A stretch of DNA of 64,000 nucleotides from Domibacillus sp. PGB-M46 (GCF_022668875.1 NZ_JAKGCR010000004.1:248001-312000); one strand, 5' to 3'. Numbered from the stretch's first letter, positions 43,418 through 51,800 are shown. The notes: generated from the letters alone by a model not told the origin. Numbers and translations: made by a program.

Positions 43418-43429
43418 TTATTTGCAAAA

Positions 43430-43470
43430 TCAAAGGCCGCATCAGCTGTTATGCTGACACGGCCTTTTTT
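43430..43470 (+). terminator. Strong terminator
   Basis: AAAGGCCG-ATCAGC...GCTGA-CGGCCTTTTTT. Confidence 0.8.
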
Positions 43471-43696
43471 AATTACTTTCGTTATTTCGCTTAAGCAGCT
43501 GCTCTTTAATCACTCTGGCTTTTTCCTTAATGTTTTTTGTTTCCTCTTCTAAAAACTGAACGTGAAGCCCTTCTGGAAGAGACTCAATTTTAATCAAATT
43601 CCCTTCCTTTACATGAGCACCAAGCTTTTCAGCCTCTACTTCCTCTTCAGCCGATTCATCTTTACACCATAATAGTTTCGCCTCGTCTTTTTCAAT
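43470..43696 (-). pseudogene. DUF3006 copy lacking its start
   Basis: The frame reads IEKDEAKLLWCKDESAEEEV, then AEKLGAHVKEGNLIKIESLP and KEKARVIKEQLLKRNNE, nearly full length compared with the 37926 gene. At 43696 a one-base deletion (GATCC for GATTCC) cuts off the expected N-terminal MYTID. No MBL gene is adjacent. Confidence 0.65.
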
Positions 43697-43809
43697 GGAT
43701 CATAAAAGCCACGTTATTCTTACTTTTCCACAAAAGTTTAACAATAAAAAAGCTGGCACAAAAGCACGTATGCTTTTATGACAGTTCAATCTGGGTACTC
43801 CTATAAACA

Positions 43810-43880
43810 TTATTTAAATGACAATCGATAGAGGAAAACGGCCAGCTGACCGCGGATAATATGACGGGAAACCCCGAATT
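43810..43880 (-). pseudogene. SLH-repeat remnant
   Basis: The frame ends SRHIIRGQLAVFLYRLSFK*, the close of an SLH repeat (TRGQLAVFLYR). Nothing of the parent protein remains upstream; the inverted repeat at 43885 abuts it. Confidence 0.5.
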
Positions 43881-43884
43881 GCGC

Positions 43885-43932
43885 TGCAGTGTAATTTGCT
43901 GGGAGCGGATGGTTGCAGCAAATTACACTGCA
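43885..43932. repeat. 17-bp perfect inverted repeat
   Basis: TGCAGTGTAATTTGCTG and its exact complement CAGCAAATTACACTGCA are separated by 14 bases. The right arm contains the stop codon of the terminase-like fragment, so the left arm looks like an inverted copy. Confidence 0.85.
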
Positions 43933-44099
43933 ACCTTTCCACTTTTGGCTGCATCCTTTTTCGTTCGATCCCCCGGCCATCCTTCGCAGCTTTTTCGATC
44001 TTTTAAGGTACCGAGTTTTATACCATGCTTTTCCGCTAATGCAGAAAGCGCTGTCTTGGTTGTTTCCCATTCTGATCTAATGTTATCCCCGTTTGCCAC
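43923..44099 (-). pseudogene. Phage terminase small subunit-like fragment (58 aa)
   Basis: The frame gives IRSEWETTKTALSALAEKHG, then IKLGTLKDRKSCEGW and TKKDAAKSGKVAV*. This is a helix-turn-helix of the type found at the N-terminus of phage terminase small subunits, which bind the packaging site. The rest of the subunit is missing. GTG 44099 is the likely start. Identity is moderate. Confidence 0.5.
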
Positions 44100-44257
44100 T
44101 TCACATCACCACTTCCATTGTTTCTCCAAAATAAAAAGGGCCCCTCCCAGGAGCCTTTTTATTAAATCTTCTTTTAATGCTTAATACCGTTTTTTAGTCT
44201 TATCTTTAAAAAACAACTAATACTCAGATATAAACCATCATTCTAAAAGGTGTTCAA

Positions 44258-44743
44258 TTAAAATATGACAGGTGCAAAAGTTTTTTCTAAATACCCTTCT
44301 AAATGTTCTATTTTAAATTCTTCACCATGCCTCTCACTAAAAAGCTTGCCGTTCTTAACAATGAGCTCGTCTAAGTATAGTTCTTTTTGATGCTGAAGAA
44401 TTTTTATCTTGTTCGTACTTTGTTTTACCTTAATATGTAGTTCTGCATCTTTAATTCTAATTTTCCCGCCTGTTTCAGGTGACATCCTAAAGCTATAACT
44501 TCTGTTTTCTTCAGAACCTATTTTACTGTTTAATTCAGAGAGATACGGGAATAACACCTCTTTAAATTCTTTCTTTAAAACAGCTTTATCAGGATCTTCA
44601 ACCAGATGCTCTTTAACTTTCCCGGCAAAAATATCTTGAAAACTCAAACGAATCACTCCTTCTGCTGTTTTATAATCATAATTTCGGCAAAAGGAGATAA
44701 TTTCCTGCTCTTCACTAGACACAAAATTTATTACCATGCTCAA
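44258..44743 (-). CDS. Hypothetical protein (161 aa)
   Basis: The protein starts MSMVINFVSSEEQEIISFCR, continues with a helical segment (DPDKAVLKKEFKEVLFPYLS) and ends with a beta-rich half (RIKDAELHIKVKQSTNKIKI, then HLEGYLEKTFAPVIF). It is soluble. TTG 44743 or ATG 44737 could start it; no good ribosome-binding site is seen. No family recognised. Confidence 0.5.
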   Translation of the reverse strand: MSMVINFVSSEEQEIISFCRNYDYKTAEGVIRLSFQDIFAGKVKEHLVEDPDKAVLKKEFKEVLFPYLSELNSKIGSEENRSYSFRMSPETGGKIRIKDAELHIKVKQSTNKIKILQHQKELYLDELIVKNGKLFSERHGEEFKIEHLEGYLEKTFAPVIF

Positions 44744-44774
44744 GTGACTTCATAAGAAAGAGTGAGCAGCATTA

Positions 44775-44945
44775 ATGGAAAGAAAACAGGAAATCAATTT
44801 GAGCATTACTTACAATATCCCAGAAGTACCTGACAAAGTCAGCGGTCGTTGCGATAATTGTAATAATGCGCAGTTTAAGCGTTTAATAAAGAATATGATC
44901 TTTCTTCTTGAGTGCCGGAATTGCGGCATGAAGAAAATAATTTAA
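44775..44945 (+). CDS. Small zinc-ribbon protein (56 aa)
   Basis: The frame MERKQEINLSITYNIPEVPD leads to a four-Cys zinc ribbon: RCDNCNN, then LLECRNCGMKKII*. The CxxC...CxxC pattern indicates zinc. GAGTGAGCAGC is a weak ribosome-binding site. A terminator follows immediately. A decayed paralog that has lost the last Cys lies at 48480-48611. Confidence 0.6.
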   Translation: MERKQEINLSITYNIPEVPDKVSGRCDNCNNAQFKRLIKNMIFLLECRNCGMKKII

Positions 44946-44970
44946 CCCTGCCAGATGACAGGGTTTTTAT
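44945..44970 (+). terminator. Intrinsic terminator
   Basis: ACCCTG-ccagatga-CAGGGT followed by TTTTT. Confidence 0.75.
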
Positions 44971-45011
44971 TTGAGGAAAGAAAAATCCATCTCTTGCCAA
45001 GGAGGCTGCTA

Positions 45012-45236
45012 TTAATTTTTGTTTAAATTTTTATAAATAACTAAAGCAGTGCAGTGAATTTTGCATTGCACATCAGTCTCTTTGTGAGTACTAATTGATA
45101 AAGGAACAATATTGTACTTTATATCAATTAATTGCCCTTCACATAACTCGTGATAAATAAAAAGATTAATATGTCTAGTTAGTTCATCAAATTTATTGCT
45201 TTCAAAACTTTTTACTGAATAATGTCGTTTATTCAT
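45012..45236 (-). CDS. Cse60-like small protein
   Basis: The 74-residue protein reads MNKRHYSVKSFESNKFDELT, then HELCEGQLIDIKYNIVPLSI and ends TALVIYKNLNKN. The run of a helix followed by IDIKY and a final beta strand AL(V/I)IYK is that of Cse60/DUF2758, a sigma-E-controlled sporulation protein of Bacillus. ATG 45236 follows GAGAGGGGAAAA. Moderate confidence in the family. Confidence 0.55.
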   Translation of the reverse strand: MNKRHYSVKSFESNKFDELTRHINLFIYHELCEGQLIDIKYNIVPLSISTHKETDVQCKIHCTALVIYKNLNKN

Positions 45237-46080
45237 TTTTCCCCTCTCTTTCCTCATGCTGTTTCGGTAAAAAAAAAGATAATATCCTGCATAATCGTTA
45301 GTCAAATAATTACTCGGACATCAATCGTCACTTGCACTTATCCTTGTTTTTGTCTTTTCAAAATTGTTTTAAGCTATTGGGGGCAACCTCCTGCTTGCTT
45401 TTGTACTTACTGCTATTATCACTTTATTGGGATTAGGAACTTTTTATGTTAGCTAATTAAATGAATGATAACACCAGGTGAATTATTTCCTTCTAAGACT
45501 GCCTCCAACCCGAGCGTATGTACCTCTTCGCTGTCCCATTAACTCTTACATTCCCGGCGACGATAATTTTCTTTCGGGTTTGCAGGCTTTATCTTTTCTT
45601 TCTTCTTCTGGCCAGAAACAGCGGTCAATTGCTTCTTTAGTATCAGCTGAAAAATGATCTGCTATTCTTATTTTCGTGTCCCCTTATTAGCATCGTATTG
45701 CGCTATTTGTTTTTGTGAATTTAAAAACCCGTTCATACACAATCATCCGGGGGAACGGCCAGGATTGCAGGTAACGGTCGTTGTGAATCTGGACAATCGT
45801 TTTTTGCAAGGGACTTTCACACTTACCCCCGTGACTATCGTGCGCAATACTGCTAGACTCCAATTGTTCCCCCCGTAATTTCAGCCGGCAGCCTTCACAG
45901 TCATTCGATACACCCGAATACGTCTTGATAAAGAAAAAGAACTTCTCCCATCGACTATTGCAAAATGCTTCATCCGCAAGAAAATATTACCTTTCAGGGA
46001 AAAATAAAAAGGTGCTCAAAATGGTACCCGTTTTGTTCGAAACTTGTCCAGAATTTGTTCGTTTTTTATCCGGGAAATGC
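45237..46080. other. Region of decayed coding fragments
   Basis: Open pieces without starts are visible, for example minus 45535-45657 (ADHFSADTKEAIDRCFWPEE, then RKDKACKPERKL) and plus 45718-45877 (NPFIHNHPGERPGLQVTVVV). They look like phage-derived leftovers, but I cannot name the parents. A hydrophobic plus-strand piece (NLLLAFVLTAIITLLGLGTF near 45388) has no start codon. Confidence 0.3.
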
Positions 46081-46462
46081 TTAGATGATGCCGGGATCTG
46101 CAGCAAGACGATAAATAGCTGATCGCTTTTTGTCATAGTACTTTCCTTTCTTCACTCCTAATTCCATGTAAATGTTAATGTCTTTGGTTTCCTCGGAAGT
46201 GAAGTACTTCATTTTAATGATTCTGCGTTCGATAAAATCCAAGCTGTGGTTCAATGCCCGGTCGATCTGTTTTACTTTAATTCATTCAATTGATCCTGCT
46301 GCCTTACAGAAGCAAAAAGGGCTACGATTCCTGCTGTTTCCCGCTCCTTCTTATTTTTGATTTGTACGCCTAGGACCCGAAGTTGCGCAGTTCTATAATT
46401 ACGTAATTTTTCGTTTCTTTTCCATATGTGTTTACAAAGAGCGCCAGTTTTTTTGCCGTCAT
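46081..46462 (-). pseudogene. ArpU-like phage late-transcription regulator, broken
   Basis: ATG 46462 after GAAAGGGAGAAAAGAG starts a frame (MTAKKLALFVNTYGKET) that soon stops. Other frames then give RETAGIVALFASVRQQDQL and finally LDFIERRIIKMKYFTSEETK, then DINIYMELGVKKGKYYDKKR and RLAADPGII*. The last part is the sigma-region-4-like C-terminal end typical of ArpU-family phage regulators. Several frameshifts and stops make it a pseudogene. Confidence 0.55.
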
Positions 46463-47350
46463 CTCTTTTCTCCCTTTCCCTCCTATTTGTGTGTAAATAA
46501 AAAGGACACTAAACAGCACACGGGTTTCCGCGTCTGTTCAAAGCCCTTGAGGTTTCCAATAAGCGTATTTATTTAGTTATGCTGTACCAAACTATCCTTC
46601 TTTTTGGATGTTGCCATTACGTCACCAGACAACATTTTTTCTTTTGCATCCAGCGGCATACCAACAACCACGCCGATACTTTCTACCTTTTTTTAAATCA
46701 TCGGGATCGGTGTTTCTTCTGCAATCTATCCATCTCGCCGGTGTTCAAGTCATGATGAACGCTCCCCCATTGCCGCTCTATTCCCTTTATTTTCTTCAAG
46801 ATATTTACGAATATCCCTCCTGGGTGTATAAAATTTCCCATAACTGGACGATACTATATTTGTAGGAGGGGAGGTTGGCCCCTCCTTACTTTTATCTAAA
46901 ATACTTTCATCCCCGTCAGACGGCCCACCATAAACAGTGAATGGAATCACTTAACTACTTCCTCTTGGTTTCAATATTGAAATTTGCACAATGTTTATTA
47001 TGTTTAAAAGGAGTTTCATTTTATTAATACCAAGTCTTTTTGCCGTAAATTGTCGCTGCTCTCCATTTAGGAAACGCAAATCAATAGCAGCTTGTTATGG
47101 CTTGCTTTCACCCCAACAACATTTCCAAGCCCATACTGCTGTATCCACCAGCTCACGAATATTTTGCAGGCTAGGTTTTTCCTCTCTCATCACCCACTTA
47201 TCCTGCTTTTTTTTCACCGATATGGGACTCCCTTTCTGTTTTCTATCTCTACTCATTGTCATAATTAGAACAAAGGAAAAAGCACCCACTAGCATTAGTG
47301 AGTGCATCCTTCTATTTAGGATATTTATAAAGAAGCTTATAAAATAAAAC
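46463..47350. other. Intergenic/decayed region
   Basis: 46498-46535 is a degenerate copy of the terminator at 49827. Minus-strand frames at 46750-46950 (GTG after AGAGGAAG; TNIVSSSYGKFYTPRRDIRK) and 47095-47253 (REEKPSLQNIRELVDTAVWA) look partly coding and may be phage relics. Neither has a recognised family. Confidence 0.3.
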
Positions 47351-48391
47351 TTATTCAGTAATGGTGAAGTATGCCGCTATGGACACCTTCTCTCCTTCAT
47401 CCGTTGATGGATAAAATGTATGACTGGCTCTGTATTCTCCCACCGTTATTAATGTTTTAAATTCCCCAAACCAAAGATTTATTTTTTGGGTTTCACCAGC
47501 TTCTATGCGTGGCATGTCGGCCGGGAACTGAAGTCCCGTAACGTATTGTATTTGTCGCCACTTATCTCCTTGTTTCTTTTCCAGCCTGTACATCCGGTTT
47601 CGTTCATAAGAAAACGCTGCTGTGTTTGTAAGGGTCAAGCTTACAGACGTATCAGACGGTAAACGATAATGCTTCTTTTCAGCTTCCATCATCAGCCCTC
47701 TTTCCGAAGAAGGCAGGTCACCGTAAGGAGATGGAGGAGACAAAGCGGGATCACTCAGCCGGGCTACCATTATCGCAAAATGACCCCGTTGTATAGGGAT
47801 ATTTGTGCCGAACTGGTCAGGCGTTACTCCATTTACAATGCCAGTAGCAACCAGCTTGTTGATAGCCTCCGCGTACCGTCCTGTTGCATCTGTGAAATGA
47901 TGCACTGGCTTGGTCGGTGTTACTAGCACACCTCTATATGCTCTTGAGAGAATGATAGCGGCTTCTCCTCTTGTGATCGTATCATTAGATCCGAAAAAAG
48001 TTTTCGTTTTTCCATTTACTACTTGATAAGATTGAAGAAAGGCAACCGCACCTTTTGCACGGTCTGGAATGTCCTTAAACGTCGATACCTCATTCGGGCT
48101 AGAAAATTCATTTCTAAAACCCATGCCGCGTGCAGTGATCATCGCCGCATCTATCCGCTTGATCGTCTGGCTCCATCCAAACTTATCAGCACTGACACCG
48201 TTAAAAAACTCGTTTTGGTAAAGAGCCAAAATGCTTCCCATATGGTCTTCAGGAACATCAGTAAACGGGAATTCAGCTGTAGGTTTTGCATAAATCGGCA
48301 TGAAGTCTGCCGCCTCTGCTGACGGGCTAATTGAAGAAAATACCGCTCCTGCAAATACAGCTGTAGCTAAAACACAAGATATCTTTTTCAT
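47351..48391 (-). CDS. SLH protein with C-terminal Ig-like domain
   Basis: The 346-residue secreted protein has a signal peptide (ISCVLATAVFAGAVFSSISP) and three SLH repeats (FTDVPEDHMGSILALYQNEF, TITRGEAAIILSRAYR, IPIQRGHFAIMVARL). A C-terminal beta-sandwich follows (LPSDTSVSLTLTNTAAFSYE, then EAGETQKINLWF), like the Big_8/BsuPI-type domains. It should sit on the cell wall. ATG 48391 follows GGGGGGAGAAACATTTT. It lies inside the block of prophage remnants but shows no phage character itself. Confidence 0.8.
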   Translation of the reverse strand: MKKISCVLATAVFAGAVFSSISPSAEAADFMPIYAKPTAEFPFTDVPEDHMGSILALYQNEFFNGVSADKFGWSQTIKRIDAAMITARGMGFRNEFSSPNEVSTFKDIPDRAKGAVAFLQSYQVVNGKTKTFFGSNDTITRGEAAIILSRAYRGVLVTPTKPVHHFTDATGRYAEAINKLVATGIVNGVTPDQFGTNIPIQRGHFAIMVARLSDPALSPPSPYGDLPSSERGLMMEAEKKHYRLPSDTSVSLTLTNTAAFSYERNRMYRLEKKQGDKWRQIQYVTGLQFPADMPRIEAGETQKINLWFGEFKTLITVGEYRASHTFYPSTDEGEKVSIAAYFTITE

Positions 48392-48479
48392 AAAATGTTT
48401 CTCCCCCCTGCCTCTTAACAAATTTTCTCATTAATTGATATGTCATACAGTATAACAGAAAGCAGAGGAAATTAATTGT

Positions 48480-48611
48480 AAAGAAAGGAAAAACTGTAAT
48501 ATTAAAAGCTGTCGCTATGATAACTGTAGTATCGCTGAGTTTAAAAGCTCTATTAAAAATATGATCTATCTTTGTGAGTGCCGGAACTACGGTATGAAGA
48601 AAATTATTTAA
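48480..48611 (+). pseudogene. Decayed zinc-ribbon paralog
   Basis: The frame reads KSCRYDNCSIAEFKSSIKNM, then CECRNYGMKKII*. It aligns with the 44775 gene, but the fourth Cys is Tyr, the N-terminal part is lost to stops, and only a weakened hairpin (CCCGCCGGCTGGCAGGG) follows. Confidence 0.55.
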
Positions 48612-48683
48612 CCCCGCCGGCTGGCAGGGTTTATTTTTTACTCTCTCATATATACGGTATTTGTACGACAATGCAAAGGGATT

Positions 48684-49226
48684 TTATTCTTTGAGCTGCC
48701 TTTTGAAAAAGCCTAGATTTTTATCGAAATGTTTTTGGTTGAAATGAACAATGATAAACATAACAATGTTTACGATTAAAATAATAATACAAGGAATATT
48801 AACAACGTCGGAATAAAACACAGCTAAAGAAGCTACAGTCATAATTGATAAAGCATGACTAGTCTTAAGAGCTCTTAATTCATGTACTCTGGATAAGAGA
48901 TGTCTGTAACGCTCTCCTATTTTCCCACCTTTGTTTTCAGAATCAAAGATAATTCTATCCAGTTCATACTCTTCTTTAAAAAATTTGTTCTTATTTGGTG
49001 TCCATATAATGAAACCAAAAAACATACTCACCTGATGAATTAAGTATCCGACCGGAACACCTAAACCAGCTAAAATAGCCCCTAAACCTATTAATGATAA
49101 GCCCTCTTTTCCTTTAAGGTCCGATATATAGTTAGGATTGTCAGTAAACACATAAAATATAATCGTGATTAAATAAACCCATCCTGGAATTCCCCATCGG
49201 ATCAAGTGTTTTGTGTCAAAGTTCAT
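48684..49226 (-). CDS. Membrane protein (180 aa), unknown
   Basis: The protein has two N-terminal helices (WGIPGWVYLITIIFYVF and LIGLGAILAGLGVPVGYLIH), a central charged loop (EELDRIIFDSENKGGKI-like region) and two C-terminal helices (LSIMTVASLAVFYSD, IPCIIILIVNIVMFIIVHF). GGGAGTATAATAGG precedes ATG 49226. The layout (two helix pairs with a cytosolic helical insert) is seen in small effector or phage-exclusion membrane proteins, but there is no direct evidence. It lies just downstream of the Xpf-like gene on the same strand. Confidence 0.6.
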   Translation of the reverse strand: MNFDTKHLIRWGIPGWVYLITIIFYVFTDNPNYISDLKGKEGLSLIGLGAILAGLGVPVGYLIHQVSMFFGFIIWTPNKNKFFKEEYELDRIIFDSENKGGKIGERYRHLLSRVHELRALKTSHALSIMTVASLAVFYSDVVNIPCIIILIVNIVMFIIVHFNQKHFDKNLGFFKRQLKE

Positions 49227-49257
49227 CCTATTATACTCCCTCTCTTTATCTATGCAT

Positions 49258-49743
49258 TTATATTCTAGTAATACAGATACTATTCCTTCTTAATGATAGC
49301 TTGTTAAAACAGAAAAAGCCTTTCTCTCGAAACAAGAAAAAGGCTGCCGTTTTTGCGTTCTTCATTTTCCGTTCGGCTCTCTCAAAATACGTTTGGACAG
49401 ATAACTTAGTAAGCCCCAGCAACTCCGCTGTGTACTCGTAAGTCAACCCTTCTGCTTTTAATACATCTCTTTCCCTTGCTGCTAACTCAGCCAATACATC
49501 ATCCAGCAGCCATTGTTTATGCGCTGTGAGTTTTCTCTCTTCAATGTGCGCTTGGTTTTCAATCAGTTTCAGATCCAGCGTATAAGCTCCTATCCGATCC
49601 ACTCCGCGTCTTGCATCTGGATTCCGGCCAGATATCATCCATTGAAGAGCAAACCCTACTTCATTGATCATGCCGTTAATGAGCGTCTTATCCTGGATAT
49701 CCTGCCCTGACAATTCTGGTTTGGCTTCTATAAATGCCTTCAT
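49258..49743 (-). CDS. Xpf-like phage sigma factor (PBSX type)
   Basis: This is a 161-residue protein. The N-terminal part DKTLINGMINEVGFALQWMI, then SGRNPDARRGVDRIGAYTL, follows the Xpf/YqaQ pattern (EWM..G..P..RRGIDR). The sigma-region-4 helix-turn-helix is LAARERDVLKAEGLTYEYTA, then LLGLTKLSVQTYFERA. Such proteins switch on late genes in defective Bacillus prophages. The last ~25 residues run through a terminator-like hairpin (AAAAAGCC...GGCT) and look unnatural, so the 3' end is probably rearranged. ATG 49743. Confidence 0.65.
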   Translation of the reverse strand: MKAFIEAKPELSGQDIQDKTLINGMINEVGFALQWMISGRNPDARRGVDRIGAYTLDLKLIENQAHIEERKLTAHKQWLLDDVLAELAARERDVLKAEGLTYEYTAELLGLTKLSVQTYFERAERKMKNAKTAAFFLFREKGFFCFNKLSLRRNSICITRI

Positions 49744-49826
49744 TTCCTTTAGCGCTCTTTATGATTGTTTGTATTCGTAAATAAGTGTCCTCATTTTCAT
49801 TCCCCATTTCTTGTTATTAGGCAAAT

Positions 49827-49879
49827 AAAAAAGGACACCAAACAGCATACGAATTTTCGTATCTGTTTAGTGTCCTTCA
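49827..49879. terminator. Strong long-stem terminator
   Basis: AAGGACAC..AAACAG.ATACGAA pairs with TTCGTAT.CTGTTT.GTGTCCTT. Degenerate or related hairpins lie at 46498 and 63035. Confidence 0.85.
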
Positions 49880-49896
49880 GATGGCTGAGAGAACCT

Positions 49897-50952
49897 TTAT
49901 TCACCTTTCTTATCTACTTGATTATTTATAGTGCCATTACTATAACTTATTTTTGGAGTTGCTGATCCTATCGAGTCTTTTAGACTGTACAGATCGGTAT
50001 TAGGTAACCATTCATAATCTTTTGAAGACAGATACAGTCCTGCACTACCTGTAGATAGCTTCATGTAAGACTTCTTCTGCGCTTCTTCAAGTTGAGCTAC
50101 TTTCTTTTCAAGAGATTTAATAGTCCCTTCCTGAATTTCTTTATTTTTAGAAAGCCCTCTTATCTCTTGTTTAAATTCTTCAATAAGCTTATCTTGTTCT
50201 TTTTTATCTTCTTGAAGAGCTTTTAGATTAATTTTTGTCTCACGTATAGAACTCACCAATTCGTCAGCACTACCAGCTATTCGGTTTAGAACTAGAAGCT
50301 GGTTATTCAATAATTCATTATCTAACTCATATGGATAGCGCAGCTGGTGATCTATTTCACTCCAGCCTTCTTCAAAAATTGTTCTCACTTGAATTTCAGC
50401 TATATTTTTCGCTTCTTTTACTTGTGTTCTTATTATATAATGCCATGAACGATAGCCTGCCGGATGCTCTTTATAACTAAAGCTTTCAGCGTCATTCTCT
50501 AATTTTTTATCTCTTAAATCGCCCTTTCTTTCGTATTTAGTTGGAGTTCCGTCTAACTCCCACGTTTTTCGAATAAGATGATCAATTTGAAAAGCTTGAT
50601 CCTTGTATAAATGAAGAACGCGTATACCGATTAAATCTGTTACTTCTTGTTTATAATTATTTAATGTGATTTGATACTCGTTTTCTGTTTCCTGTTTCCG
50701 AATTACTTTTCTTATTATTTTTTCCAGCAAGTGTTCAGAACTTTTAATTCTTGATCTAACAGTGTGAACATCTGGATGCTCCCTTAAAATATCTGCAATA
50801 GTTCTAGAGGCTTCCTCTAAGACAGGAATGTTTCCCAAATGGTCCTCGTATATAGACGAGAGTACATCCCAGTTAATCGAAGCTTGTTGGAAGGCAGTTT
50901 GATCAATATTATATTTTTTAAAAAACGCATTTTTTTCTAATTGGATAGTCAT
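49897..50952 (-). CDS. RelA/SpoT-domain (alarmone synthetase-like) protein
   Basis: The 351-residue protein has a central RelA/SpoT nucleotidyltransferase domain: RSRIKSSEHLLEKI (about 66), DLIGIRVLHLYKD (about 107), GYRSWHYIIRT, then AEIQVRTIFEEGWSEIDHQL. The ATP-binding RxK, the metal Asp, the YxSxH-like motif and the catalytic Glu are all present, so (p)ppGpp- or related synthesis or pyrophosphorylation is feasible. A coiled coil follows (about 225-295), then a short C-terminal tail. No HD hydrolase domain is present. It is a small-alarmone-synthetase or toxSAS-like enzyme. RBS GAGGGAATATAA. Confidence 0.85.
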   Translation of the reverse strand: MTIQLEKNAFFKKYNIDQTAFQQASINWDVLSSIYEDHLGNIPVLEEASRTIADILREHPDVHTVRSRIKSSEHLLEKIIRKVIRKQETENEYQITLNNYKQEVTDLIGIRVLHLYKDQAFQIDHLIRKTWELDGTPTKYERKGDLRDKKLENDAESFSYKEHPAGYRSWHYIIRTQVKEAKNIAEIQVRTIFEEGWSEIDHQLRYPYELDNELLNNQLLVLNRIAGSADELVSSIRETKINLKALQEDKKEQDKLIEEFKQEIRGLSKNKEIQEGTIKSLEKKVAQLEEAQKKSYMKLSTGSAGLYLSSKDYEWLPNTDLYSLKDSIGSATPKISYSNGTINNQVDKKGE

Positions 50953-51375
50953 TTATATTCCCTCAAATCTATATTTTTCCTGATCCATAACATATGTAAT
51001 TTTATAAATACTTATTTAAAAATTCTTATATTAACTTTAAGTAGTTACAGGCGCTTTACGAGCTTATTTTAGATTTGGTAAAATTAATCGTTTTCCATAA
51101 TAAGGATTCTTCTCCCTCTTTCCGCCTCATCCGCTTTACTTTACCCTGGTGAGTGACGATCTTATTTCCCCATGCGTTGGTAGCTCTCTGACCTTAACTT
51201 TTCCGTCACAAACCACCAAAACACATCTATCTGGTATTTCCATTGTATCCAATTCCAGCTTCATTATGGAAGGATCAATTATAATGTCTTTCATAGATGA
51301 AAAGCCCCCAGTCTGTTAAAATAGAAGTGCGAGTAATACGTTAAAGGCCGGGGACTTATTCTCGGCTTTTCTGCT
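50953..51375. other. Intergenic around the XtrA remnant
   Basis: Apart from the XtrA-like pseudogene, no feature is seen. The right end carries a GGCCGGGGA stretch that may be the ribosome-binding site of the Spo0E remnant. Confidence 0.35.
51070..51294 (-). pseudogene. XtrA-like PBSX protein, frameshifted
   Basis: From ATG 51294 the frame gives MEIPDRCVLVVCDGKVKVRE (after a short head), then LPTHGE and a shift to stop at 51136. In the next frame the expected XtrA end is found: NKIVTHQGKVKRMRRKEGEE. The conserved core (RELP.HGE..IVT.QGKVKR) fits XtrA of PBSX-like prophages, and one lost base explains the break. Confidence 0.6.
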
Positions 51376-51504
51376 CGTATTAATAACCTTCGCCATCTAA
51401 TGATTGCAGCTGGACGGCAACATGGCCTTGGAAGCCCAGAAACGTTGCGTTACAGTGGGCAGTTAGATGAGCTTATTTTTCAATATCAATTTCAAAATAG
51501 ATAA
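51376..51504 (+). pseudogene. Spo0E-family phosphatase, 5' end degraded
   Basis: The frame reads RINNLRHLMIAAGRQHGLGS, then LRYSGQLDELIFQYQFQNR*. The Spo0E signature (S-G-Q-L-D) and helix order are intact, closest to the 15532 gene. No ATG, GTG or TTG is in frame after the upstream stop at about 51336, so initiation would need ATT/CTT or the gene is dead. Confidence 0.55.
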
Positions 51505-51541
51505 GTAAATTTTTAGCCGGGATCTCTTTTCGGTTTTTTTT

Positions 51542-51571
51542 GTATAAATTTTCATCTAATGAGGCAATACT
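51542..51571 (+). promoter_or_regulatory. Sigma-G-like promoter of ncRNA copy D
   Basis: GTATA (51542-51546), 18 bases, CAATACT; the -10 box has a one-base insertion relative to CATACTA. Confidence 0.4.
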
Positions 51572-51576
51572 AATAC

Positions 51577-51645
51577 TGTTAATTTCTACTCCACTTCTAA
51601 AGATCGTAATTTTGTCTACAGTCAGGCACCAACCTGGCTGTTTTT
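51577..51645 (+). ncRNA. Putative forespore small RNA, copy D
   Basis: CTGTTAATTTCTACTCCACT then CAGTCAGG/CCTGGCTG hairpin (51619-51640) and TTTTT. It lies directly after the Spo0E remnant, as copy B lies after an intact Spo0E gene. Confidence 0.45.
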
Positions 51646-51664
51646 GCATCCTTTTCTTTAATTA

Positions 51665-51764
51665 GGGGAAATAGTCAATATCAAGGCATTAAATAATAAG
51701 CCCCATGCAGTTATGTAACGCCCTTGGTGTTGGCTTTGGAGCTTGGAAACCTCCTTGGCTTTTT
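51665..51764 (+). repeat. Segment duplicated from 23.06-23.16 kb
   Basis: GGGAAATAGTCAATATCAAG and the following ATTAAATAATAAGCCC match 23059-23100; the unit ends GGAAACCTCCTTGGCTTTTT as at 23136-23156. It precedes ncRNA copies F and C respectively. Confidence 0.5.
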
Positions 51765-51794
51765 GTATAAATCTTTCTTAACTTGTCCATACTA
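51765..51794 (+). promoter_or_regulatory. Predicted sigma-G promoter of ncRNA copy F
   Basis: GTATA (51765-51769), 18 bases, CATACTA (51788-51794): a perfect consensus match. Confidence 0.65.
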
Positions 51795-51800
51795 TTGACA

